A DNA stretch of 64,000 bases from Pseudidiomarina mangrovi (lineage in GTDB: Bacteria; Pseudomonadota; Gammaproteobacteria; Enterobacterales; Alteromonadaceae). Positions within the stretch are counted from its first letter, which is position 1. Each line of letters opens with the position of its first letter. Positions 55,563 through 64,000 of this stretch are shown here, one piece after another. The stretch covers positions 186,001 to 250,000 of the forward strand of contig NZ_RJLC01000010.1 in the NCBI RefSeq assembly GCF_003999375.1, read 5' to 3'. Position numbers and translations under genes: made by a program. Under the pieces are notes generated by a model. The model did not search any database. It saw only the letters and a list, made by a program, of their open reading frames with translations, and was not told where the DNA came from.

Positions 55563-55590
55563 GTTATACAGTATTTAACCAGTATTGCAA
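55563..55590 (-). promoter_or_regulatory. Promoter of recN
   Basis: Minus strand: TTGCAA (55585-55590), 16-nt spacer and TATAAC (55563-55568), directly abutting the LexA box. Confidence 0.65.
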
Positions 55591-55619
55591 GGTACTCGCT
55601 GGCACCGACTTAAAAAAAT

Positions 55620-56510
55620 TTAAAACAACCGGCTGCCCCAGCCTAATTTATTGCGCAGCACCCGATAGTAGCAGTGATCGGTTGGGTGGACTAAATGTAA
55701 GGGTTGCGGGAATTGCTCTATCACCACCTCGTCACCCGGTTCCACCGCCATCCGTACATGGCCATCGCAGCTGATTTGCAAGGTAGCGTTATGCGGCGCG
55801 GTGCGCAAGCGAATGCAACTGTTGCCAGATACTACAATAGGGCGGCTACTGAGGGTATGAGGGAACATAGGTACCAAGGTGATCGCGTTTACTGCTGGAG
55901 TTACTATGGGACCGCCGCCAGATAATGAATAAGCCGTAGAGCCCGTTGGCGTACAGACAATAATGCCATCGGCACGTTGGCTATAGACAAACTGGTCATC
56001 AATAAAGACTTCGAATTCGATCATGTGGGCCACTTTATCAGAGTGCAGTACCACTTCATTAATGGCGCGGCCCACCGCTAAAGTTTGCCGACCTCGCATG
56101 ATCGTGGCTTGCAACAGGCTGCGTGGCTCTATTTGATAATGACCGCTGAGCACGTCGAGCAGTTGCTGTAATGCTTGGTCGGGGTCGAGGTCCGTGAGAA
56201 AGCCTAAATTGCCACGATTAACGCCAATCACCGGCAAGCCCGCCTCGGCAAACACCCGTGCAGCACCCAACATATTGCCATCACCGCCTACCACCACGGC
56301 GATATCCGCGGCCCCAGCAAGTTCATGCAGTGGCAGCGTCAATTCGGCCCGTTGCCCCAGTTGTTCTGCGGTCCGTTGCTCTAATACCACGCTATAATCG
56401 GCGGCCTGCAAGCCATCGAGCAAATTGAGCAGAGTGCTACGGGTTGCTTGGTGGTTGACCTTACCCAGCAGGGCGACTCGACGAAATGGCGGTTGGCTCG
56501 GCGTTGACAT
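55620..56510 (-). CDS. nadK: NAD kinase
   Basis: Phosphorylates NAD to NADP. The GGDG motif is present in [15 protein letters not shown] (about residues 70-85), with [11 protein letters not shown] and the NE-type motif AINEVVLH, and the second conserved region [17 protein letters not shown]. Length 296. AGGAAATACT precedes the ATG. Divergent from grpE, as in E. coli. Confidence 0.96.
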   Translation of the reverse strand: MSTPSQPPFRRVALLGKVNHQATRSTLLNLLDGLQAADYSVVLEQRTAEQLGQRAELTLPLHELAGAADIAVVVGGDGNMLGAARVFAEAGLPVIGVNRGNLGFLTDLDPDQALQQLLDVLSGHYQIEPRSLLQATIMRGRQTLAVGRAINEVVLHSDKVAHMIEFEVFIDDQFVYSQRADGIIVCTPTGSTAYSLSGGGPIVTPAVNAITLVPMFPHTLSSRPIVVSGNSCIRLRTAPHNATLQISCDGHVRMAVEPGDEVVIEQFPQPLHLVHPTDHCYYRVLRNKLGWGSRLF

Positions 56511-56539
56511 AGTATTTCCTGATTTTTATTGGAGCGAGC

Positions 56540-56567
56540 CTTGATTCAATGGCGTCTGCCCCCATAA
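56540..56567 (+). promoter_or_regulatory. Sigma-32 (heat-shock) type promoter of grpE
   Basis: CTTGAT (56540-56545), 14-nt spacer, CCCCATAA (56560-56567). Close match to the RpoH consensus, in the nadK-grpE divergent gap. Confidence 0.82.
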
Positions 56568-56612
56568 TTGTGGCGTTGTCATTTTATAGCAGAATAAGGA
56601 TGCGATGTAACT

Positions 56613-57209
56613 ATGAGCCCAAAAGACCCTGAACAGCAGCAACCACAGCATGATACCGAGGTTGAGCAAGAGCAGCCAGAGCTGGCCTCTGCAGGTGCTG
56701 AAAGTAGTGATGATTCGCAACGTAGCGATCGTGAAGCGGAGCTTGAATTGGCCTTAAGCCAAGCCCAACAGCGCGCCAATGACGCCGCTGATCAAGCGGT
56801 GCGGGCCGTTGCCGAAATGGAAAACGTACGGCGGCGGGCGGCTGCAGACGTCGAAAAGGCGCATAAATTCGCGCTGGAAAAATTCGCCAACGATTTGTTG
56901 ACCACAGTGGACAATCTTGAACGTGCACTCGCCATTGCGGTAACCGCCGAGACCAGTGACACCTTAAGCAGCTTTGTCGAGGGTATTGAATTGACGCACA
57001 AAGGCTTGATGAATACCTTACAGCGCTTCGGTGTTGAGGCGGTCGGTGAGGTGGGTGACACCTTTAATCCTGAGCTGCACCAGGCGATGGCCATGCAACC
57101 TCATGCTGAGCAGGCGAATAACACCATTATGGCGGTATTACAGAAAGGCTATCTGTTGCAAGGTCGATTATTACGGCCAGCTATGGTGATGGTGGTGAAA
57201 AATAGCTAA
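56613..57209 (+). CDS. grpE: Nucleotide exchange factor GrpE
   Basis: Exchange factor for DnaK. Acidic/Gln-rich N-terminus, long coiled-coil dimer helix (about 50-100, [29 protein letters not shown]), then the beta domain with FNPELHQAM and [20 protein letters not shown]. Length 198. AATAAGGATGCGATGTAACT precedes the ATG. Here dnaK does not follow directly: three genes intervene. Confidence 0.95.
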   Translation: MSPKDPEQQQPQHDTEVEQEQPELASAGAESSDDSQRSDREAELELALSQAQQRANDAADQAVRAVAEMENVRRRAAADVEKAHKFALEKFANDLLTTVDNLERALAIAVTAETSDTLSSFVEGIELTHKGLMNTLQRFGVEAVGEVGDTFNPELHQAMAMQPHAEQANNTIMAVLQKGYLLQGRLLRPAMVMVVKNS

Positions 57210-57245
57210 AAGTTCCGTAGTTGTCTAAAAAAAATGTTATTTCGC

Positions 57246-57273
57246 TTGGATTCTCGAAATTATTCAGTAATAT
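57246..57273 (+). promoter_or_regulatory. Possible promoter of the TonB-receptor gene
   Basis: TTGGAT (57246-57251), 16-nt spacer, TAATAT (57268-57273), about 75 nt before the start codon. No Fur box was recognised nearby. Confidence 0.5.
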
Positions 57274-57347
57274 CAGAGTAGATGTGGGTTAAGTTTTTGT
57301 AAGCTCGGCCGACTACAACACTACAATAAATCCAAGGGTTAACTAAC

Positions 57348-60300
57348 ATGCTGAAAAATCTAGAATTGAAGCGCAGCCCACTTGCACTTGCCATTGGCTA
57401 TGTGTTGGTGGGTGGTGGCATCACCTCAGCGCAAGCTCAAGACACTGAAGCAACTGAAGATTCAACCGCGCGTGAAGGCACAGAAAAAATTACTGTGGTT
57501 GGGTCGCGTATCCGTACGGACGGTCTTGATTCTGCTTCTCCAGTTGAAATCATTAGTGCCAGCGAGGCCATTGGCCAAGGTTTAGTGACCTTGGGTGACT
57601 TGTTGCGTACCTCTACCGTTGCCGCTGGTTCTAACCAGGTTACCGCTGCAGCCTCTACCGCGTTCGTCACCGAAGGCGGTACTGGTACTGAAACCTTGTC
57701 ACTGCGTGGCTTGGGTGCGAACCGTACCTTGGTGCTGTTAAACGGTCGTCGTATCGGCCCAGCCGGTACCCGTGGTCAGGTGTCTGCCTTCGACTTGAAC
57801 ATCATGCCTTTGGCTGCTGTTGAGCGCGTGGAAATTCTGAAAGATGGTGCCTCATCACTGTACGGTTCTGATGCGGTTGCTGGTGTTGTTAACATCGTGA
57901 CTAAAACCGGTGATGAAAGCGCCTTCGACGTGAACTTGAGCCAGCCGAATGAAGCGGGTGGTGAAACCATGCGCATGAGCGGTAGCTTTGGTCGTAGCTA
58001 CGATAGCGGTTCATTCCGTTTAGTCGCTGACTATCAGCGCGTGAATGAGCTTGCTAACGGCGATCGTGACTTCTTTGATTGTGGTAATAACTACTTATTC
58101 GATCCAAGCAATGGCGAGCGCGCCGATTTAGTCGACCCGCGTACCGGTGAATTCCGTTGTAACGACTTACCGTGGGGCCATGTGTGGGTGTATGACTATG
58201 CGCCATTGTTTACTGGTGACAGTAACGTGCCAACACGGACTCTGACGTTAGCGCAGTATGATTATGATAATAATTTAGGTGGGTTGATTCCTAGCTTTAA
58301 TCAGACCGCTAATGATCCCTATGATATGCGTACCCCTGAAGGTTGGTATCCGGTCAACTATGATCGCGTATCAAACTCGGTCACTAACGCGGATCACCCG
58401 TTCCAAGACTTAGAGACCTTGTCGCCTGAGCAAGAAATCGTCACAGTATTTGGTGCTGGCGAATTATGGTTAGATGACACCACCACCTTATATTCTGAGG
58501 TGTTATTGAACCGTCGTAAAACCACCACCAATGGTTACCGCCAGTTCTGGACATATATCTATAACGGTAACTTCGACTTCTTTAACTTTGATGTCGGTAA
58601 TGGCAACGGTAGCCCGTTAAGCCAAGGCTGGACTGGTGCACAGTGGTTGAGCCCAACGCCAATTACCAACCACTCAGGTAGCGAAATCACCGTTGATTAT
58701 CGCCGCTTTGTAGTTGGTCTTGAAGGCACCCTTGGTGATTACGACTACGATATCAGCATCCAAGACAGCCGTAGTGATGGTGATTATAAAAATAAAATCA
58801 TCTACAACGACTCAATCGAAGACCAGTGGTTTAATTATGGCTCATGTGTTGGCACGCAAACATCTGTTCGTGGAGCTGACTGTATCGACGTGCCATGGTT
58901 AGATCCGCAATTCTTAGCGGGTAATATCAGTAGCGATGTGCGTGATTTCTTATTCGGTGAAGAAATTGGTAACACCGTCTACAAACAACGTACGTTTGAA
59001 GCTGTTTTATCTGGTGAAGCGTTTGAAATCAATGAATTACCGATTGGCTTTGCAGTTGGTCTGTCGTATCAGCAAGATTCAATTCTTGACACTCCCGGCG
59101 AACAAACCTTGTTGAGCAACACATGGGGTATGAGCTCGGCCGGTATTACCGAAGGTAAGCAGAACACACGGGCGTTATTTACTGAGTTAAATATCCCATT
59201 GTTACGTGATCTGCCGTTCGCGCAACAAGTTGAAATGACCCTTTCCGGTCGTTACACCGATGTCTCAACTTATGGCAGTGACCGTACATTTAAGGCCAGC
59301 TTAAACTGGTTAATCGATGATGGTTTGCGGGTACGTGCATCGCGCGGTACCTCGTTCCGTTCGCCAGCCTTGTACGAGTTGTTCTTGAACAACCAGTCAA
59401 GCTTTGTTGGCCAGCGTACCGTTGATCCATGTATCAACTATGAAACTGCACTTGCTAATAACCAAATCTCAGAAATCACCCGCAACAACTGTGCCGCCGA
59501 TGGCATTCCACCGGATTACGTAGGTGGCGCAAGCTCGGCGACGGTTATCACTGGTGGCGGCTTAGGGCAGTTAGAAGCTGAAACCTCGGTTGCTGAAACC
59601 TTTGGTGTGGTGTGGATTCCAAGCTGGACTGATTTCAGCATGAGCGTTGATTACTTCAACTTCGAAATTGATGGTGAAGTAACCTTGTTGAGTGCATCGC
59701 AAATCGTTCGCGGCTGTTATGCCTCTGAAAACTTTGATACTGAACCATTGTGTGATCAGTTCTTCCGAAATAACCTAGACCTTCGTGTTGAGGAAATTAC
59801 TGGTAAGTACTTAAACATTGCGAAGCAGATCAACCGTGGTATTGACGTGCAGTTAAATTATCCGTTCTCGACCGAATTTGCTGAGTTCGATATTACCTAC
59901 GAACACACCATTCAAATCGAGGCGTCACGTCAGTTATTTGCTGCCAGTGAGCCAGTTGATCGGGTGGGTGAATTCGGTTCGCCGAAACACGTAGGTAACT
60001 TACGTCTGACCATGAAGCAAGACGACTGGACCTATAACTGGACGTCGCGTTACATCGGCGCGGTATCAAACCACGAGCGTTATGGTTTAGGTACCTACCG
60101 TGAAGATGCTAACTTCTTTGGTCAACAAGTACGTTTAGTGCTAGATAGCTCACCGGTGATTTACCATGCGGTATCGGCAACTCGTGACTTCCGTGATGCC
60201 GGCGTTAGCGTAACCTTTGGTATCGCCAACTTGTTCGACAAAGAGCCACCGAAAGTATCTGACCGTGGCGGTGTATCACGCATGGGCAACACTGCCTTCT

Positions 60301-60359
60301 ACAGTCAATACGATTGGTTAGGTCGTCGTGCCTTCGTGAACTTGTCCTATCAGTTCTAA
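57348..60359 (+). CDS. TonB-dependent outer-membrane receptor
   Basis: 1003-residue energised outer-membrane transporter. Signal peptide about 1-30 (ALAIGYVLVGGGITSAQA), TonB-box-like EKITVVGSRI near residue 45, plug domain (about 60-185: LRGLGANRTLVLLNGRRIG ... ILKDGASSLYGSDAVAGVVNIVTK), then a 22-strand barrel ending in the aromatic Phe (VNLSYQF). Several long Cys- and Tyr-rich loops suggest a large ligand. It belongs to the receptor type common in Alteromonadales for oligosaccharides or peptides rather than siderophores; the substrate is unknown. A terminator follows, before the sulfotransferase gene. Confidence 0.9.
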   Translation: MLKNLELKRSPLALAIGYVLVGGGITSAQAQDTEATEDSTAREGTEKITVVGSRIRTDGLDSASPVEIISASEAIGQGLVTLGDLLRTSTVAAGSNQVTAAASTAFVTEGGTGTETLSLRGLGANRTLVLLNGRRIGPAGTRGQVSAFDLNIMPLAAVERVEILKDGASSLYGSDAVAGVVNIVTKTGDESAFDVNLSQPNEAGGETMRMSGSFGRSYDSGSFRLVADYQRVNELANGDRDFFDCGNNYLFDPSNGERADLVDPRTGEFRCNDLPWGHVWVYDYAPLFTGDSNVPTRTLTLAQYDYDNNLGGLIPSFNQTANDPYDMRTPEGWYPVNYDRVSNSVTNADHPFQDLETLSPEQEIVTVFGAGELWLDDTTTLYSEVLLNRRKTTTNGYRQFWTYIYNGNFDFFNFDVGNGNGSPLSQGWTGAQWLSPTPITNHSGSEITVDYRRFVVGLEGTLGDYDYDISIQDSRSDGDYKNKIIYNDSIEDQWFNYGSCVGTQTSVRGADCIDVPWLDPQFLAGNISSDVRDFLFGEEIGNTVYKQRTFEAVLSGEAFEINELPIGFAVGLSYQQDSILDTPGEQTLLSNTWGMSSAGITEGKQNTRALFTELNIPLLRDLPFAQQVEMTLSGRYTDVSTYGSDRTFKASLNWLIDDGLRVRASRGTSFRSPALYELFLNNQSSFVGQRTVDPCINYETALANNQISEITRNNCAADGIPPDYVGGASSATVITGGGLGQLEAETSVAETFGVVWIPSWTDFSMSVDYFNFEIDGEVTLLSASQIVRGCYASENFDTEPLCDQFFRNNLDLRVEEITGKYLNIAKQINRGIDVQLNYPFSTEFAEFDITYEHTIQIEASRQLFAASEPVDRVGEFGSPKHVGNLRLTMKQDDWTYNWTSRYIGAVSNHERYGLGTYREDANFFGQQVRLVLDSSPVIYHAVSATRDFRDAGVSVTFGIANLFDKEPPKVSDRGGVSRMGNTAFYSQYDWLGRRAFVNLSYQF

Positions 60360-60379
60360 GTGACTGGTTAAGTAGTAGA

Positions 60380-60410
60380 AAAATGCCGACTTCGTGTCGG
60401 CATTTTATTT
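60380..60410 (+). terminator. Terminator after the TonB-receptor gene
   Basis: 11-bp stem AAAATGCCGAC/GTCGGCATTTT (60380-60390 with 60396-60406), TTCGT loop, then ATTTT. It lies between the receptor and the two enzyme genes, so those need read-through or their own promoter. Confidence 0.85.
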
Positions 60411-60435
60411 TCAATGACGTAAAGAGAACAAAATC

Positions 60436-61227
60436 ATGGTAAATGTACGGGTCAAACCGGATACCTTGGATGCGGTAAATGGTCAATTTGAGCAGCCCAT
60501 TCTGCTTAAACCAGTATTTTTGAATTCAGTACCGAAATGCGGCACGCACCTGATTAAGAATATTTTTCGGATGTTTGTACCAGTCAATCAGCAGTACCAA
60601 GATGCCTTTGTGCAGCTGCCTATTCTGCAGCAAAACATCAGTGCTTTTAACCCGCTGCAGCCTAAACTGAGTTGGGGCCATTTATTGTTTAACGATACTT
60701 CAGCCGCAGCTACTCAGCATGCTCACCACCTGGTTATGGTTCGTGACCCTTATGACTGGGTGATTGCGCGGGCGCGATTTTTCTTGTCGGATAACTTTGA
60801 TGGCAACATGCAACTGCTGAAAAGCGGGCGGATTAGTGTGGAAGAGATACTGAATTTGATGATTTTCGGCATCTATCAAAAAGCCCCGACGCTCGCTGAT
60901 ATTTTTAATACCAATTCGGTAGCGTGGTTAGGCACCGGGGTGACGTTGGTGCGTTATGAAGACCTTATCAAGCATTTGAAAAAGCTTGATAGTGACGATG
61001 CCGAAGCTTATTTCCATGCGCTTTTATGCCCAGCATTAGGGTTAGAGAAACTGCCCAGCGATTGGCGTAAACGCGTTAAAGTTGGCTCTGATCGCGAGCA
61101 AAGTGGTACTTATCGCGACAACCTCACTAACATCAATATCGAACTACCAGAGCGTTTACCAGAAATGCAACAGCGATTAGTGGATTTTGCTGCTCCAGGC
61201 TTGCGCGCTATGCTTGGTTACTGCTAG
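60436..61227 (+). CDS. Sulfotransferase-like protein
   Basis: 263 residues, no signal peptide. Two patterns of PAPS-dependent sulfotransferases are seen: a phosphate-binding loop VPKCGTHLI at residues 32-40 after a beta strand, and VMVRDPYDWVIARARFF with Arg103 and the RDP turn that contacts the 3'-phosphate. The Ser normally found a few residues after RDP is Ala here. A catalytic His may lie in the central WGHLLF segment. Acceptor unknown. Start at 60436 with AAAGAGA upstream. It is 34 bp before the halogenase and likely co-expressed. A distant kinase-like P-loop protein cannot be fully excluded. Confidence 0.72.
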   Translation: MVNVRVKPDTLDAVNGQFEQPILLKPVFLNSVPKCGTHLIKNIFRMFVPVNQQYQDAFVQLPILQQNISAFNPLQPKLSWGHLLFNDTSAAATQHAHHLVMVRDPYDWVIARARFFLSDNFDGNMQLLKSGRISVEEILNLMIFGIYQKAPTLADIFNTNSVAWLGTGVTLVRYEDLIKHLKKLDSDDAEAYFHALLCPALGLEKLPSDWRKRVKVGSDREQSGTYRDNLTNINIELPERLPEMQQRLVDFAAPGLRAMLGYC

Positions 61228-61261
61228 TTGTAACGAAGGTGATAGGAATAGGTAAACGGGC

Positions 61262-62896
61262 ATGAAAAAACGAAAAATTTTGATTGTTGGTGGTGGCTCC
61301 GCCGGTTGGATGGCAGCGGCTTATTTAAATGGTGCGTTGAATCAGCGCGGTGAGCAGCCGCGGGTTGACATCGAGCTGTTGGAATCGCCTGATACCCCAC
61401 GTATCTCAGTCGGCGAAGCCACCATTCCGTCCATGCGGCATTTACTTGCGGTAGTCGGTCTCGATGAAATGGATTTTATGCGCGCCACCGAAGCAACCTT
61501 CAAACAATCGATTAAGTACACCAATTGGGTACATTTAGATAATAGTTTTTATCATCACCCGTTTTCTAGCATGCGGGCGCAACCGCTTGACCGGGCAGGA
61601 CTTGACTGGCTGCAAAGTGACCGCAGCGTACCTTTTATGGAGACTTGCTCAGCGCAAGTAAAAGTCTGTGAGTGGGGTCGTGCGCCGCTCACGTTGGGCC
61701 CATGGAATCTGGGGCCGCGGTTAAACTATGCCTATCAAATGAATGCGCAGAAATTCGCCGACTATTTACGTGATTTCTCGACGGCTCGTGGGGTGGTTCA
61801 TACCCAAGAAAATATGGTGGCGGTCGAAAAGCACAATAATGGCCACTTAAAAGCCGTGCATACCGATACCGGCCGCATTATTGAAGCCGACCTGTTCGTC
61901 GACTCCACCGGCTTCCGCGGCTTGTTGATTGAGGGTGAAATGGGTGTTGGGGTTGAATCCTGTAGCCAGTACTTGCTGAATGACCGTGCGGTTACTATGC
62001 ATGTGCCGTATGAGCGATTCTACCCGGGTATGGTGCGACCCTATACCACAGCAACCGCGCTGAGTAATGGCTGGATCTGGGATATCCCGATGCAAACTCG
62101 CCGTTCAATTGGGTATGTGCATTCCAGTGCATTTATCAGCAAAGAGCAGGCTGAGCGTGAAATGCGTGCCTATCAGGGCCCAGGCTGCGACGATTTACCT
62201 TGCCGTTTTGTTGATTTCAAAGTGGGTCGACGGAAGAAAATTTGGGCCGGTAATGTCATTGCCATCGGGCTTGCGGGTGGTTTTATTGAGCCTTTGGAGT
62301 CGACTGGGTTGTATTTAAGCGACTTAGGTGCGGTGCTATTAGCCGAACATTTTCCTTGGCAAGATGACGCTATGGAGGTCTTAGCCAGCCGCTATAACCG
62401 TTTGATGTCGAATCGTTTTTACGAAATTCTTGATTTCATTAATATGCACTATTGTTTGACTCAGCGCAGCGATACTGAGTATTGGCGCACAGTGCAACAA
62501 CCCGAGCATATCACCGACCGATTAAAGGCTAAGTTTGAAATGTGGAAGCACAAGCCGCCGACGCCGCATGATTTTCAGGATCAATGGTTTGCCGGTATGA
62601 CCCAGCAGCCGCAAGCAGTCGAATTATGTGATAGTGATCGGCGCCCGGCGGTGGACACCGGTGGGCTGTGGAATCACGAAAGTTATGAATGCATTCTCTA
62701 CGGTATGGATTTTATGCGCGAGGAATGTGACCGTTGGTTTGGCAGTCAGCGCCCAGTCACTAAAGTTCACCCAGCGATTATGCAGCGCCTTCAAACTTTC
62801 CACCAGCATTTACCGCCGCATGCATTATGGTTGCAGCGACATTTAGGTATGGCTGAATATGCTACGGCAGCGAAGCCAGTGGGCTGGGTGGTATAA
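61262..62896 (+). CDS. Flavin-dependent tryptophan halogenase family protein
   Basis: 544 residues. FAD motif GGGSAGWMAA at residues 10-19. The family marker WxWxIP occurs as WIWDIP at 271-276. The catalytic Lys81 (TFKQSIKY) matches Lys79 of PrnA and Glu346 lies in EPLEST, so the halogenation chemistry (HOCl relay) looks intact. It would need a flavin reductase encoded elsewhere. Such halogenase homologues often sit beside TonB receptors in Alteromonadales, Caulobacterales and Xanthomonadales; their substrates are mostly unknown. The substrate here need not be free tryptophan. Confidence 0.87.
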   Translation: MKKRKILIVGGGSAGWMAAAYLNGALNQRGEQPRVDIELLESPDTPRISVGEATIPSMRHLLAVVGLDEMDFMRATEATFKQSIKYTNWVHLDNSFYHHPFSSMRAQPLDRAGLDWLQSDRSVPFMETCSAQVKVCEWGRAPLTLGPWNLGPRLNYAYQMNAQKFADYLRDFSTARGVVHTQENMVAVEKHNNGHLKAVHTDTGRIIEADLFVDSTGFRGLLIEGEMGVGVESCSQYLLNDRAVTMHVPYERFYPGMVRPYTTATALSNGWIWDIPMQTRRSIGYVHSSAFISKEQAEREMRAYQGPGCDDLPCRFVDFKVGRRKKIWAGNVIAIGLAGGFIEPLESTGLYLSDLGAVLLAEHFPWQDDAMEVLASRYNRLMSNRFYEILDFINMHYCLTQRSDTEYWRTVQQPEHITDRLKAKFEMWKHKPPTPHDFQDQWFAGMTQQPQAVELCDSDRRPAVDTGGLWNHESYECILYGMDFMREECDRWFGSQRPVTKVHPAIMQRLQTFHQHLPPHALWLQRHLGMAEYATAAKPVGWVV

Positions 62897-62926
62897 GCCT
62901 GATCAGGAAAATTTTTTGCCGCGGAG

Positions 62927-62954
62927 GTTGTTTTCCCAAACGACAGCCCCATTT
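62927..62954 (+). promoter_or_regulatory. Upstream sigma-32 type promoter of dnaK (weaker)
   Basis: Perfect -10 CCCCATTT (62947-62954) with a poor -35 GTTGTT (62927-62932), spacer 14 nt. It may form a tandem pair with the promoter at 62991. Confidence 0.5.
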
Positions 62955-62990
62955 AGCAGTCAACCACAGAAAAATAACCCTATTGCGGCT

Positions 62991-63018
62991 GTTGAAATTA
63001 GTTTTTCCAGCCCCATAT
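62991..63018 (+). promoter_or_regulatory. Main sigma-32 type promoter of dnaK
   Basis: GTTGAA (62991-62996), 14-nt spacer, CCCCATAT (63011-63018), about 45 nt before the dnaK start. Strong match to the RpoH consensus. Confidence 0.85.
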
Positions 63019-63063
63019 AAAGGTTAACCAAGCTGTATTGATTGATAAATTTGGAGACTGATT

Positions 63064-64000
63064 ATGGGTAAAATTATCGGCATCGACTTAGGCACCACCA
63101 ACTCCTGTGTGGCTGTTTTAGAAGGCGGTAAAGCACGTGTTATTGAAAACGCGGAAGGCGACCGCACCACGCCATCGGTTGTAGCATTTACCGATGACGG
63201 TGAAGTATTGGTAGGTCAGCCGGCGAAACGCCAGGCGGTGACCAACCCAAACAAGACTTTGTTCGCTATTAAGCGTCTTATTGGTCGCCGTTTTAAAGAC
63301 GAAGAAGTGCAGCGCGATATTGGTATCATGCCTTACAAAATCGTTGCTGCGGACAACGGTGATGCGTGGGTGCAAATCAACGACGACCGTAAAGCACCAC
63401 CACAAATCTCAGCTGAGATTTTGAAAAAAATGAAGAAAACCGCAGAAGATTATCTCGGTGAGAAAGTCACCGAAGCGGTTATCACGGTTCCTGCCTACTT
63501 TAACGATGCTCAGCGTCAGGCCACTAAAGACGCTGGCCGTATTGCTGGTCTTGATGTCAAACGTATCATCAACGAGCCAACTGCGGCAGCCTTAGCCTAT
63601 GGCATGGACAAGAAAAAAGGTGACAACGTTATTGCCGTGTACGACTTAGGCGGCGGTACCTTCGATATTTCAATCATTGAAATTGATGAAGTGGATGGCG
63701 AGCACACCTTTGAAGTATTAGCGACCAACGGTGACACCCACTTAGGTGGTGAAGACTTTGACAACCGTTTGATCAACTACTTGGTGGAACAGTTCCAAAA
63801 AGATTCAGGCTTAGATTTGCGTAAAGACCCATTGGCAATGCAGCGTTTAAAAGAGGCTGCGGAAAAAGCCAAGATTGAGTTGTCATCAGCGCAACAAACT
63901 GAAGTGAACTTGCCGTATATCACCGCCGATAACACCGGTCCGAAGCACTTAGCCATTAAAGTAACGCGCGCTAAATTGGAGTCGCTGGTAGAAGACTTGA
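63064..64000 (+). CDS. dnaK: Molecular chaperone DnaK (partial, runs off the window)
   Basis: First 312 codons of Hsp70. The N-terminal nucleotide-binding domain begins [19 protein letters not shown]; the phosphate-2 loop [12 protein letters not shown] and [20 protein letters not shown] are intact. GGAG lies 8 nt before the ATG. The substrate-binding domain lies beyond base 64000. Partner GrpE is encoded 5.9 kb upstream in the same direction. Confidence 0.97.
   Translation, partial: MGKIIGIDLGTTNSCVAVLEGGKARVIENAEGDRTTPSVVAFTDDGEVLVGQPAKRQAVTNPNKTLFAIKRLIGRRFKDEEVQRDIGIMPYKIVAADNGDAWVQINDDRKAPPQISAEILKKMKKTAEDYLGEKVTEAVITVPAYFNDAQRQATKDAGRIAGLDVKRIINEPTAAALAYGMDKKKGDNVIAVYDLGGGTFDISIIEIDEVDGEHTFEVLATNGDTHLGGEDFDNRLINYLVEQFQKDSGLDLRKDPLAMQRLKEAAEKAKIELSSAQQTEVNLPYITADNTGPKHLAIKVTRAKLESLVEDL

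Overview
This window is a contiguous piece of a gammaproteobacterial chromosome. Gene order and protein features fit the Alteromonadales, most likely an Idiomarina/Pseudidiomarina-type marine bacterium. That assignment is an inference from synteny (yfcL-mnmC-fabB, pdxB-asd-fimV-truA-accD-folC-dedD-cvpA-purF, tig-clpP-clpX-lon-hupB-ppiD, fadI-fadJ, bamE-recN-nadK-grpE, dnaK) and from the presence of a FadR-type operator, LexA and sigma-32 sites. No rRNA, IS element, phage, CRISPR array or plasmid gene was seen. The genes are densely packed, many with ATGA or TAATG overlaps.

Layout. 1-3.6 kb: tRNA wobble-uridine modification (mnmC) and fatty-acid elongation (fabB). 3.7-13.5 kb: a long co-directional run for PLP synthesis (pdxB), aspartate-family amino acids (asd), polar organisation (fimV/hubP), tRNA pseudouridylation (truA), malonyl-CoA and folate synthesis (accD, folC), cell-division SPOR protein (dedD), colicin V production/purine synthesis (cvpA, purF). 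13.5-14.9 kb: an isolated arginine-catabolism gene (astB) on the minus strand. 15.1-17.8 kb: topA. 17.9-25.9 kb: a ten-gene type IVb pilus locus of the R64/TCP type (TcpQ-like protein, PilN secretin, PilO, PilP, PilQ ATPase, PilR platform, PilS pilin, a 72-residue mini-prepilin, a PilV-like minor pilin with no shufflon, and a TadE-like pseudopilin). 25.9-27.4 kb: folD and a Pro-Arg-His-Pro tRNA operon. 27.5-37.1 kb: a SEL1-like protein and the protein-folding/ATP-dependent protease block tig-clpP-clpX-lon, then hupB-tRNA-Asp and ppiD. 37.1-44.0 kb: a six-gene MoxR/Bat (aerotolerance-type) operon on the minus strand. 44.2-47.8 kb: fadI-fadJ beta-oxidation. 47.9-56.5 kb (minus strand): a GGDEF-EAL sensor, an M16 peptidase, bamE, recN and nadK. 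56.6-64 kb: grpE and the start of dnaK, separated by a TonB-dependent receptor, a sulfotransferase-like protein and a flavin-dependent (tryptophan-type) halogenase.

Regulation visible in the sequence: sigma-32-type promoters before lon, grpE and dnaK, all with a 14-nt spacer; a LexA box over the recN promoter; a FadR-type operator before fadIJ; a stringent-type promoter before the tRNA operon; several clear intrinsic terminators.

The two stretches most worth attention are the compact chromosomal type IVb pilus locus, which mixes R64-type and Tad-type parts, and the receptor-sulfotransferase-halogenase set placed between grpE and dnaK, which looks like an uncharacterised uptake/modification pathway. 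All functions were assigned by reading motifs and gene order; no database search was run.
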